Positions 8,879 to 15,800 of a stretch of 64,000 nt of DNA are shown piece by piece. How positions within the stretch are numbered: position 1 is the first letter of the stretch; the number at the start of each line of letters is the position of its first letter. The stretch is from Microbispora oryzae (GTDB taxonomy: Bacteria > Actinomycetota > Actinomycetes > Streptosporangiales > Streptosporangiaceae): assembly GCF_017896165.1 (NCBI RefSeq), contig NZ_JAFCNB010000001.1, positions 434,001 through 498,000 of the forward strand, given 5' to 3'. A program made the translations under genes and the position numbers. The notes under the pieces are model-generated. The model ran no database searches. It was not told where the DNA came from and saw nothing but the letters and a program-made list of their open reading frames with translations.

Positions 8879-10759
8879 ATGACCGAGGGTCCCGCGACGC
8901 CCCCGCTGGTGGGGCGGCGGCTCGGCGACTACATGATCGAGGCCGCCGTCGGGCGCGGCGGCATGGCCACCGTCTACCGCGCCCGCGACCAGCGGCTCGG
9001 CCGGCCCGTGGCGCTGAAGATCCTCGCTCCGCAGCTGGCCCACGACGACAGGTTCCGTGACCGGTTCGTCCGGGAGTCGCGGCTGGTGGCGAGCATCGAC
9101 CACCCCAACATCATCCCGATCTACGAGGCCGGCGAGCGCGACGACCTGCTGTTCATCGCCATGCGCTACGTCGACGGCAGCGACATGCGCAAGCTCGTGC
9201 GGTCGACCGGGCCGCTGCCCGTGGCCCGGGCCAACCCGTTGTTCACCCAGATCGCGTCCGCGCTGGACGCCGCCCACGCCAACGGCCTGGTGCACCGCGA
9301 CGTCAAGCCCGCCAACATCCTGGTGACCGACCAGGACCACGTCTACCTGACCGACTTCGGGCTCACCAAGAGCTCGTCGGCGGAGGCCGGGCTGACCAGC
9401 CACGGGCACTTCATGGGCACGCCCCGCTACGTCGCCCCCGAGCAGATCCGGGGCCTGCCGGTGGACGGCCGCAGCGACCTGTACGCCTTCGCCTGCGTCG
9501 TCTACGAGGCGCTCTCCGGGCAGCCGCCGTTCCAGCGCGACACCGAGCTCGCCCTTCTCTACGCGCACGTCTCCCACGACCCGCCGCCGCTCACGCCGTA
9601 CCGGCCGGATCTGCCGCACGCGGTGAACGCCGTGATGATCAGGGCCCTGGCCAAGAACCCGGACGACCGCTTCGCCACCGGCCACGCGTTCGTCTCCGCC
9701 CTGCGCGACGCGATCAGCGGCGGCCGCCCGGACGGGCGTCACGCGCCCGCGGCGGGCCCCACACCGGGCCTCGCCGCCGAACCCTCCGGGGGCGCCGGCC
9801 GGCAGCCGGGCGCGCGTTCCTACCCTCCGGTGTCACACCCGCCCGTGTCCCACCCCTCGCACCCGCCCGTGTCACAGCCACCCGTGTCACAGCCACCGGT
9901 GTCGCATGGGCCGGTCTCGTCCGCGCCGACGAGCTATCCGCCCTCCGGGGGCGGGGCGGCGTCGCGGCCGCCGCACCCCGGGACCTATCAGCAGCCCGCG
10001 TACCAGCAGGCCGCGTACGAACAGGCCGGGTACGAACAGGCATACGAGCAGCCCACATACGAACGGGGGCCGGCCGTCACCACGCCTGGAGGATCCCCCG
10101 TGGCCGGGGCGGCGCCCGGGCCCGCCGGGAAGCGGCGGTTCCCGCTCGGGCCGCTCATCGGCGGGCTCGCGATCCTGGTCTCGATCGCCGTGGCGGCGAC
10201 CCTGATCCTGACCCGGGGCGGGGACACCGCGGCCACGTGGAACACCTATCCCGGATCAGTCGCCGCGCCGTTCACCATGGCCTACCCGTCGACCTGGGGA
10301 AACGCGAAGACCAACAGCGATCAGTGGATGATCGCCTCGCCGTCCGTCGAGGAGTTCAACGCGCTGTTCGCCGTCCCCGGGAACGGCGACTGGTCCAAGG
10401 TCGGCCCGATCATCAGTCAGCGACCCGATCAGGCGGTCGGCGTGTTCGGCCAGGTGAGCAATGCCATCAGCACGACGGACTCCCCGCTCGATCTCCAGCA
10501 GAGCCTGCAGTCGGTGCTCCCCGGCACCATCGGCTACACGGGCGCGCCCGTGGCGGCCACAGTCGGAGCCGCGCCCGCCTTCAAGCTCAGCGGGGTGATG
10601 AGCGACCCGCAGCAGACCACGCGGCTCGACTTCACCGCCTACGTGGTCCGGCGGGACGCCGGCGACACGAGCGTGCTCATCACGTTCTTCTGCCCGTCCG
10701 GCCGCTGCGACCAGACGCTCATCGACCACATGATCAACAGCGTCGCCTTCACCTCCTGA
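8879..10759 (+). CDS. PknB-like Ser/Thr protein kinase with TM and extracellular domain
   Basis: A 626-residue receptor-like kinase. The N-terminal kinase domain (about 15-280) has the glycine loop GRGGMATVY, Lys47 in VALKIL, HRDVKPAN with catalytic Asp141, DFG-Asp159, and GTPRYVAPEQ before the APE region. All key residues are intact. Residues 280-415 are a Pro/Ser/His/Gln/Tyr-rich linker with SYPPVSHPP, VSQPP and YEQ repeats. One membrane helix lies at about 424-446, and a 180-residue extracellular domain follows without PASTA repeats. GGAGG precedes ATG at the right distance. The linker opens with the same SYPP-x-SHP motif as the preceding zinc ribbon protein, suggesting the two work at the same membrane site. 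Confidence 0.93.
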   Translation: MTEGPATPPLVGRRLGDYMIEAAVGRGGMATVYRARDQRLGRPVALKILAPQLAHDDRFRDRFVRESRLVASIDHPNIIPIYEAGERDDLLFIAMRYVDGSDMRKLVRSTGPLPVARANPLFTQIASALDAAHANGLVHRDVKPANILVTDQDHVYLTDFGLTKSSSAEAGLTSHGHFMGTPRYVAPEQIRGLPVDGRSDLYAFACVVYEALSGQPPFQRDTELALLYAHVSHDPPPLTPYRPDLPHAVNAVMIRALAKNPDDRFATGHAFVSALRDAISGGRPDGRHAPAAGPTPGLAAEPSGGAGRQPGARSYPPVSHPPVSHPSHPPVSQPPVSQPPVSHGPVSSAPTSYPPSGGGAASRPPHPGTYQQPAYQQAAYEQAGYEQAYEQPTYERGPAVTTPGGSPVAGAAPGPAGKRRFPLGPLIGGLAILVSIAVAATLILTRGGDTAATWNTYPGSVAAPFTMAYPSTWGNAKTNSDQWMIASPSVEEFNALFAVPGNGDWSKVGPIISQRPDQAVGVFGQVSNAISTTDSPLDLQQSLQSVLPGTIGYTGAPVAATVGAAPAFKLSGVMSDPQQTTRLDFTAYVVRRDAGDTSVLITFFCPSGRCDQTLIDHMINSVAFTS

Positions 10760-10762
10760 CCA

Positions 10763-10792
10763 CCGGGCCGGGCGGGTTCCCGCCTGGCCCGG
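10763..10792. terminator. Strong bidirectional terminator hairpin
   Basis: Arms CCGGGCCGGGCGG and CCGCCTGGCCCGG pair with one G-T wobble around GTTC, in the gap between the kinase gene and the convergent cbiZ gene. Confidence 0.7.
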
Positions 10793-10814
10793 CCGGGCGC
10801 TGGGCCGGTGCCGC

Positions 10815-11573
10815 TCAGCCGATCGGCCCGGCCGCGCGCCCGTACCAGTCGCGTGTGCCCTCCAGGACGGCTCGGTGAACGGCGCGGGCGACGCGCGATC
10901 CCCATTCCGAGCGAGGACCGCCGAACAGCTCCTCGGGACCGTCCTCGCGTACGGCGACGCAGACCGCGTCCGAGGCGGTGCCCGTGCCGGGCACCCCCGA
11001 CTCGATCAGAGCCTGGGTCTTCGCCTCCGTCACGGTCGCCACGGCGTTGACGAGCGCCGCGTCGCAGAACGCCACCGGCACGGCGACGACGATGTTGACG
11101 GTGCCCACATGATTGACGGTGCCCACATGATTGACCGGGCCTGCGTGGTTGACCGGGCCTGCGTGGCCGGGCCGCGCGTACCCGGGCTCGATCTGTTCCG
11201 GCCGCGCCGGCGCCGCCCACACATGGTCCTCGTCCTCGGGGGCCGCGGCCCAGGTGGGGATCCCGAGACCGACGGTGGCCACCGCCCGCGCGTCCCCGTC
11301 GTCCGCCGTGGCGTACCGGGCCACCGGAGCGGCCGTGAGCATGCCCACACCGTGACCCCGCGGCCCGATGGACCGGAGGTGGTCGATCGGATCCATCCGC
11401 GCGTAGCCGGGCGGCACCTGGGCGTTCACGACCCAGTCCCGGCGGCCGATGCCGCCGCCGAGCATCGCCGACGAGATCATCCGCCAGCCGGGGCCGAACC
11501 GCCAGAGCAGGGTGCCGAGGCGGGCGCCGTCCTCGAACCGATGGCTGAGCGAGGGTTCGGCGACCGCCTTCAC
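10815..11573 (-). CDS. cbiZ: Adenosylcobinamide amidohydrolase with repeat expansion
   Basis: A CbiZ-type salvage enzyme of 252 residues. It hydrolyses adenosylcobinamide to adenosylcobyric acid so that imported corrinoids can be rebuilt. Recognisable blocks are WRMISSAMLGGGIGRRDWVVNAQVP near the start and the C-terminal ALVNAVATVTEAKTQAL followed by GVPGTGTASDAVCVA. In the middle, the conserved G-T-V-N segment is repeated as GPVNHA, GPVNHV, GTVNHV and GTVNIV from an 18-bp tandem repeat, which lengthens a loop just before the conserved core strand. GTG at 11573 overlaps the stop of the upstream oxidoreductase (GTGA), indicating translational coupling. No other cobalamin genes and no riboswitch are visible here. 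Confidence 0.85.
   Translation of the reverse strand: MKAVAEPSLSHRFEDGARLGTLLWRFGPGWRMISSAMLGGGIGRRDWVVNAQVPPGYARMDPIDHLRSIGPRGHGVGMLTAAPVARYATADDGDARAVATVGLGIPTWAAAPEDEDHVWAAPARPEQIEPGYARPGHAGPVNHAGPVNHVGTVNHVGTVNIVVAVPVAFCDAALVNAVATVTEAKTQALIESGVPGTGTASDAVCVAVREDGPEELFGGPRSEWGSRVARAVHRAVLEGTRDWYGRAAGPIG
11095..11166. repeat. Four 18-bp tandem units inside cbiZ
   Basis: Units start at 11095, 11113, 11131 and 11149. The first two are identical to each other and so are the last two. The two types share the TTGAC start and GC-rich body. Length 18 keeps the reading frame, adding six residues per copy around the G-T/P-V-N motif. Confidence 0.9.
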
Positions 11574-12448
11574 CGCGGCTGGCGGAGCTGACGCTCCGCC
11601 TCCTCGATGATCCGCTGAAGGCGCAGGCCGTGGGCGGCGTCGAGGGGATGGCCGCCCCCTCGCCGTACGGTCTCGGCGAACTGGCGGGCGACCTCGGGGA
11701 AGACGTCGCCGACGACGTCCGACCCGATGAAGACGGCGTTGCCGCCCGATCCGTACGCCTCCACCCGGGCCGGCGGCGCCTCGCCCCCGGCGGCCATGGA
11801 CAGGGACGCCTCGCTGACCGCGCCGCTCTCGTGTTCGAGGAGCAGCCCCACCCAGCGGAGCGGATCGCCGTGGGCGCGGACCGCGACCACCGGCCCCAGA
11901 GCGGCGTCCAGCATGTCGATCATGTGGGGGCCGACGTCGAGCACGGCTCCCCGCTCCAGCCGCCAGGGCGTGGAGAACGGCCCGCCCAGCAGTCCGCCGC
12001 CGATGTTGGCCGCGTATCCCCCGAACGGCTCAAGGCCGCGCGCCCGTTCGATGAAAGCGGCCGCGACGTCGGAGTAGCGCAGGGTGAAGACCATCTGCGA
12101 GGCCACCCCGGCCTCCCCGATCGCCTCGGCCAGCCGCCGGGCCCCGTCGAGGTCGGCCGCGAGCGGCTTCTCCAGCAACAGCGCCTTTCCCGCCTTCGCG
12201 GCGAGCACGCCGAGCTCGGCCTGCACGTAAGGAGGCACCGCGAACGCGACGGCCCGCGACGCGTCCAGCAGCTCCTCGTACCGTTCGAACGCCGGCACGC
12301 CGTACCTGTCCGCCAGCGTGCGCGCGGCCTCTGGCCGGCGCGCCCACACCCCCGCGAGGCGGGTGTCCGGCCCCGCCGCGAGTATCCGCGCGTGGACCAT
12401 CTCGGCCCACGGCCCCGCTCCGACCAGTCCCACCGGCACGCGCTCCAT
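11570..12448 (-). CDS. Gfo/Idh/MocA family oxidoreductase
   Basis: An NAD(P)-dependent dehydrogenase-like protein of 292 residues. The N-terminal Rossmann domain begins VPVGLVGAGPWAEMVHARIL, LLLEKPLAADLDGARRLAE contains the family E-K-P motif, and a C-terminal alpha/beta domain contains GPHMIDMLDAALG, which carries the usual conserved His. It is slightly short against 330-390-residue relatives. The substrate cannot be inferred and may be a sugar or inositol. ATG at 12448 follows GGAGGAGGG, and an adjacent GTG three bases earlier is less well spaced. The 3' end overlaps the cbiZ start by four bases, so the two are one transcription unit even though the functions look unrelated. Confidence 0.88.
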   Translation of the reverse strand: MERVPVGLVGAGPWAEMVHARILAAGPDTRLAGVWARRPEAARTLADRYGVPAFERYEELLDASRAVAFAVPPYVQAELGVLAAKAGKALLLEKPLAADLDGARRLAEAIGEAGVASQMVFTLRYSDVAAAFIERARGLEPFGGYAANIGGGLLGGPFSTPWRLERGAVLDVGPHMIDMLDAALGPVVAVRAHGDPLRWVGLLLEHESGAVSEASLSMAAGGEAPPARVEAYGSGGNAVFIGSDVVGDVFPEVARQFAETVRRGGGHPLDAAHGLRLQRIIEEAERQLRQPR

Positions 12449-12569
12449 CACGGCCCTCCTCCGCCCGGGACCCTACTGCAGTCGTCCGGCCGGGGGTCAA
12501 GGCGGGTCGGGGAATCTCCGGCGCCCGGGCGATGGTTGGCCTGTGCCGTACCGGCTATATGGAGCTGAC

Positions 12570-13163
12570 ATGAACGTCATACTGTTGCGGCACGGCGAGA
12601 CCGAGTGGAGCAGGGCAGGGCGGCACACGGGCCGCACCGACCTGCCGCTCACGTCGCGCGGCGAGGATCAGGCGCGGGCCCTTTCCGCCGTGGCCGGCGG
12701 CCACGACTTCTCGCTCGTCCTGGTGAGTCCCGCCCAGCGGGCCCGCCGTACGGCGGAGCTCGCCGGAGTCGCGGCCTACGAGGTGGACCCCAACCTGTGG
12801 GAGTGGGACTACGGGGGCTACGAGGGAGTGACCACCGCCGAGATCAGGCGGACGCGCCCCGGCTGGTATGTGTGGCGTGACGGGATCGTGCCGGGCGACC
12901 GCGACCATCCCGGCGAGTCCGTCGAGCACGTCGGCGAACGCGCCGACAAGGTGGTCAGCCGGATCCGCGCGACCGACGGAGACGTGCTGATCGTGGCGCA
13001 CGGGCATCTGCTGCGGGTGCTCGCGGCCCGGTGGCTGGGGCTGCCGGCCGCCGACGGGCGGTATCTCCGGCTGGACACCGGCACCTACTCGTCACTGGGG
13101 TACGAACACGACGAACCGGTGCTGCTGCGCTGGAACGCTCCGGTCCGGTACGAACCGGCCTGA
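12570..13163 (+). CDS. Histidine phosphatase family protein
   Basis: A cytoplasmic phosphoglycerate-mutase-like phosphatase of 197 residues. MNVILLRHGETEWSRAGRHT carries the RHG catalytic histidine motif. Later features are SPAQRARRTAEL, the acid WEWDYGGYEGVT, and the second histidine in VLIVAHGHLLRVLAARWLG. All are in the normal order and the length is usual. The frame remains open upstream, but ATG at 12570 begins the conserved fold exactly. This places it in the acid/sugar phosphatase branch rather than cofactor-dependent mutases. The exact substrate is unknown. It is transcribed divergently from the oxidoreductase gene. Confidence 0.9.
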   Translation: MNVILLRHGETEWSRAGRHTGRTDLPLTSRGEDQARALSAVAGGHDFSLVLVSPAQRARRTAELAGVAAYEVDPNLWEWDYGGYEGVTTAEIRRTRPGWYVWRDGIVPGDRDHPGESVEHVGERADKVVSRIRATDGDVLIVAHGHLLRVLAARWLGLPAADGRYLRLDTGTYSSLGYEHDEPVLLRWNAPVRYEPA

Positions 13164-13167
13164 GACC

Positions 13168-13198
13168 CCGCCCCCGGCGTCTCCCGCGCCCGGGGCGG
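13168..13198 (+). terminator. Possible terminator after histidine phosphatase gene
   Basis: A CCGCCCC / GGGGCGG 7-bp stem with a long GC-rich loop starts five bases after the stop codon. It is weaker than the other hairpins here. Confidence 0.4.
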
Positions 13199-13273
13199 CC
13201 CCTGGTCCTGCCGCCGTTCCGCCGCGTGGTCGTGCCCGGCCCCCGTCGTGCCGCGTCGCGCGATCAGGCCGGA

Positions 13274-13570
13274 TCAGGCCGCGGTCGGGCTCTGATCGGC
13301 TTCGGAGAGCTGCTGGGGTCGCGGCCCCCGGCCCGTCAGCCATTCGAGGACCCTGCGGTGGCCGCGCCGGGCGTCCTCGAAGTGCCCCCACCGCCAGTAC
13401 CTCGGCTGCTCCCGCACCCCGGTGACCCATGTCCGGTACGACACCGACCTGGGCCGGCCGTCCTGGGGAGCGGCCGCCGAGGCGACACCGTAGGTGCGGA
13501 TCACCACGCGACCGCCTGGTGCGAACAGCACGTCGTCGGCCACCGGGTAAAGAGTCATCTGGTCCAGCAC
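13274..13570 (-). CDS. Small hypothetical protein (98 aa)
   Basis: A 98-residue protein that I do not recognise as a named family. The sequence is protein-like: VADDVLFAPGGRVVIRTYGVA, then TWVTGVREQPRYWRWGHFEDARRGH and a polar tail. There is no signal peptide, membrane helix or Cys cluster. GTG at 13570 has a GGGGGG-type ribosome site. It is followed in the divergent direction by the DUF397/XRE pair. The Trp/Arg/Tyr-rich middle suggests a compact globular domain, possibly one of the small conserved actinomycete proteins. No function is proposed. Confidence 0.55.
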   Translation of the reverse strand: MLDQMTLYPVADDVLFAPGGRVVIRTYGVASAAAPQDGRPRSVSYRTWVTGVREQPRYWRWGHFEDARRGHRRVLEWLTGRGPRPQQLSEADQSPTAA

Positions 13571-13677
13571 GACAGGCCCCCCAAATTTCTGGCTTACGTG
13601 GGAACCAATCTGCCGGACCCTTGTTACGCCGCCCGCGCGGCGTCGTTACGCCGGTTCACCGGCAAGTTAACTCGGCG

Positions 13678-13911
13678 TTACACAAGGAGGCCGTCGAACT
13701 CGCCGTCCTTGACCCCGAGCACGAGTGCCCGGATCTCGTCGCGGGTGTAGATCAAGGCGGGCCCCTCGGGATAACGCGAGTTGCGGACCGCCACACTGCC
13801 GTCGGGGAGCTCGGCGAGCTCGACACAGTTGCCGGTGGAGTTGCTGTGGACGCTCTTCCGCCAGGTGACCCCGGCAAGGTCGGTTGCGGGCATCCCGTTA
13901 TATGTCTGCAT
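13678..13911 (-). CDS. DUF397 domain protein
   Basis: A 77-residue DUF397 protein. The family signature is clear: WRKSVHSNSTGNCVELAEL, then GSVAVRNSRYPEGPALIYT and a C-terminal hydrophobic strand with FDGLLV. In actinomycetes such proteins are encoded beside XRE-DUF5753 regulators of the WhiJ/BldB neighbourhood type and are thought to modulate them. Here the ATG follows the upstream regulator stop with no intervening base, so the two are translationally coupled. Start and length are as expected. Its direct biochemical role is not established. Confidence 0.92.
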   Translation of the reverse strand: MQTYNGMPATDLAGVTWRKSVHSNSTGNCVELAELPDGSVAVRNSRYPEGPALIYTRDEIRALVLGVKDGEFDGLLV

Positions 13912-14778
13912 TTAGATCTCTCTGAGAAGATCGCCGAGAATCTCGGCGGTACCCCCCGGCGTCGTGCTCTCCACGCACAACTGCTCCATCGCCGTGAGGT
14001 AGGGATCGACGTCCTCACGTTTGTCCAGATAGAGGGCACCCCAGAGCTGCTCGACGTAGACCACGTCCGACAGGTCGGACTCGGGGAAGCGGAGGATGGT
14101 GAACGCTCCCCCTTCGGCCGCGTGCATCCCGAAGCGGAAGGGCATCACCTGAAGGGTGATGTTGGGCAGCGTGGACACCTCCAGTAAGTGCTGGAGTTGC
14201 TCCCGCATGATCGCATTCCCTCCGATGGGCCGCTTGAGCGCGGCCTCGTCGACGACCGCCCAGAGCCGGGGGCCGTCCTTGCGCGTCAGCCGATCCTGCC
14301 GCTGCATGCGCAGGTGCACGCGTTTTTCCACCTCGCCGTCCGGGGCGTCCGGAAAGCCGAGCTGGATCACCGATCTGGCGTACGCTGCGGTCTGCAACAG
14401 GCCGGGCACGAACTGCACCTCGTAGGTGCGGATCACGCTGGCCGCCTCCTCCAGTCCGACATAGGTGACGAACCAGTTCGGCAGCACCTCGCCGTACTTG
14501 TGCCACCAGCCCGGAGTGTTCGCCTCCCGGACCATCTCCAGCAGGCCGCGCCGCTCCGCGTCGTCGTGCACGCCGTACAGCGTGAGCAGGTCTTCGACAT
14601 CGCGTGTCTTAAACCCGACCCGGCCGAGCTCCATCCGGCTTATCTTGGACTCGGAGGCCCGAATGTGGAATCCGGCGACCTCGCGGGTGAGTCCCCGCTC
14701 CTCGCGCAGCCGGCGAAGGCTCGCACCGAGCATGATTCGCCGTACGGTGGAACCGGACCCGGGCGGATCTATGAACAC
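13912..14778 (-). CDS. WhiJ-type XRE regulator with DUF5753
   Basis: A 288-residue regulator. The helix-turn-helix is at about residues 16-75 (LGASLRRLREERGLTREVAGFHIRASESKISRMELGR in short blocks), followed by a DUF5753 domain from about 100, marked by YVGLEEAASVIRTYEVQFVPGLLQT and QRQDRLTRKDGPRLWAVVDEAAL. Such proteins control developmental or stationary-phase genes in filamentous actinomycetes together with DUF397 partners. GTG at 14778 is chosen because the residues before the HTH (STVRRIMLG) match family starts. It is transcribed away from an anti-sigma-type ATPase gene, the classic third member of this locus. It probably autoregulates through the intergenic repeats. Confidence 0.92.
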   Translation of the reverse strand: MFIDPPGSGSTVRRIMLGASLRRLREERGLTREVAGFHIRASESKISRMELGRVGFKTRDVEDLLTLYGVHDDAERRGLLEMVREANTPGWWHKYGEVLPNWFVTYVGLEEAASVIRTYEVQFVPGLLQTAAYARSVIQLGFPDAPDGEVEKRVHLRMQRQDRLTRKDGPRLWAVVDEAALKRPIGGNAIMREQLQHLLEVSTLPNITLQVMPFRFGMHAAEGGAFTILRFPESDLSDVVYVEQLWGALYLDKREDVDPYLTAMEQLCVESTTPGGTAEILGDLLREI

Positions 14779-14879
14779 GCGCTATTCCTCCGCTTTGTGG
14801 ACTGGTTCACAGTGTGTCAAAGATCGCCCCCTTCGTCCCAGTGTTGGTTGGGGGTAACGGTAGCGCCTGCCCACCCTGC

Positions 14880-14908
14880 TTGCACGTGCATTCGCTCTTG
14901 CACATGCA
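14880..14908. promoter_or_regulatory. Paired TTGCAC-x-TGCA repeats, candidate operator
   Basis: TTGCACGTGCA at 14880-14890 and TTGCACATGCA at 14898-14908 are 18 bases apart start to start. The first contains the perfect 10-bp palindrome TGCACGTGCA. They lie between the divergent XRE regulator and ATPase genes and overlap the likely ATPase start, a position suited to repression. Confidence 0.45.
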
Positions 14909-15443
14909 CATGATTGTCCAGCATCATGATCTCGTGCAGTCCACGAACCTGGTCCGCAGCCAGAATCAGTGGTCGGCGCTCGATTGGTGGCCGCCGATCG
15001 GCTGGTGGCCGGACCCCGCGCGCGATCTCCTCCAGCCCGGGTCCGCCGCCGCGAGCGCCACCTTCGTCCTGCTTCCCCGTGCCGAGTCGGTGCATTCGGC
15101 ACGCAGCTTCGCGGCGGGAACGCTGACCGGCTGGCGCATGGGCGAGCTGCAGGACGGCATGGAGCTGATCGTCTCCGAGCTGGCCACCAACGCCCTCCGG
15201 CACGGCCTGATGCTGGGCGCGACGCCGTCCCGGGAGGTCATCCGGCTCTCGCTGATCCGCCGGGGTGCGCTGGTCACCTGCGCGATCACCGATCCGGGCG
15301 CCAAGGCGCCGGTGCTGCGCGACCCCTCCCCGTTCGAGCCCGGAGGTCTGGGGCTGCACATCGTCGAGTCGCTCAGCGTGTGCTGGGGCTGGTGCCCGCT
15401 GGCTCCGCGAGGCAAGGCGGTGTGGGCCGTGCTGTCCGCCTGA
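14904..15443 (+). CDS. ATP-binding anti-sigma-factor-like protein
   Basis: A GHKL-type single-domain ATPase of the RsbW/SpoIIAB-like serine kinase group, about 179 residues. The N-box is LIVSELATNALRHG, with Glu and Asn in place. The G1 and G2 regions are AITDPGAKAP and GGLGLHIVESLS. Such proteins bind sigma or anti-anti-sigma factors in the cytoplasm, and in WhiJ-type loci they form a trio with the XRE-DUF5753 and DUF397 proteins. The Trp-rich N terminus (WSALDWWPPIGWWPD) is unusual. The start is uncertain: GTG at 14814 and ATGs at 14904 and 14910 are all in frame and none has a good ribosome site. Confidence 0.8.
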   Translation: MHMIVQHHDLVQSTNLVRSQNQWSALDWWPPIGWWPDPARDLLQPGSAAASATFVLLPRAESVHSARSFAAGTLTGWRMGELQDGMELIVSELATNALRHGLMLGATPSREVIRLSLIRRGALVTCAITDPGAKAPVLRDPSPFEPGGLGLHIVESLSVCWGWCPLAPRGKAVWAVLSA

Positions 15444-15447
15444 ACCC

Positions 15448-15481
15448 GGGCGGGCGCCCCCCGCTTTCGCCGTGCCCGCCC
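15448..15481 (+). terminator. Hairpin after ATPase gene
   Basis: Arms GGGCGGGC and GCCCGCCC, eight perfect pairs with an 18-base loop, begin five bases after the stop codon of the ATPase gene. Confidence 0.5.
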
Positions 15482-15533
15482 TTACCTGCCCGCCAGATCT
15501 GCCTCGCGTTCGGCCCGGTCCGTCCACCGAAGA

Positions 15534-15567
15534 GCGCTCCCGTGCAGCCCGGAATGCACGGGAGCGC
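15534..15567. terminator. Perfect 13-bp inverted repeat
   Basis: GCGCTCCCGTGCA and its exact reverse complement are separated by eight bases (GCCCGGAA). It is the second hairpin in the 357-base gap between the ATPase gene and the helicase-associated gene, and may be a terminator or a protein-binding palindrome. The rest of the gap up to 15800 shows no gene. Confidence 0.6.
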
Positions 15568-15800
15568 CCTCCGGCCGACGGCCCGCCCCGGCAGGACATC
15601 CGCCGAAGTCCCAGCGCGAAGGGTCAGGATGTGCTGAGATCGGACCGTAACGGCCGAACGGCATGCCCGTTTTCGTAGCGATCGGCGGAGAACATCGTGA
15701 TCTCTGGATTCGTGACGGCGCGCCGTCTCCAGGTCCGCCGGCCTGATCGCGAGCGTGCGCCCCGCCAGCGCGGCCTCCCGAGAACTCCGGAAGACCTGCG

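Noticed and set aside
10815-12448. Cobalamin riboswitch upstream of the cbiZ unit
   Set aside because: No B12-box-like element was recognised in the leader, and cbiZ is coupled to an unrelated oxidoreductase gene.
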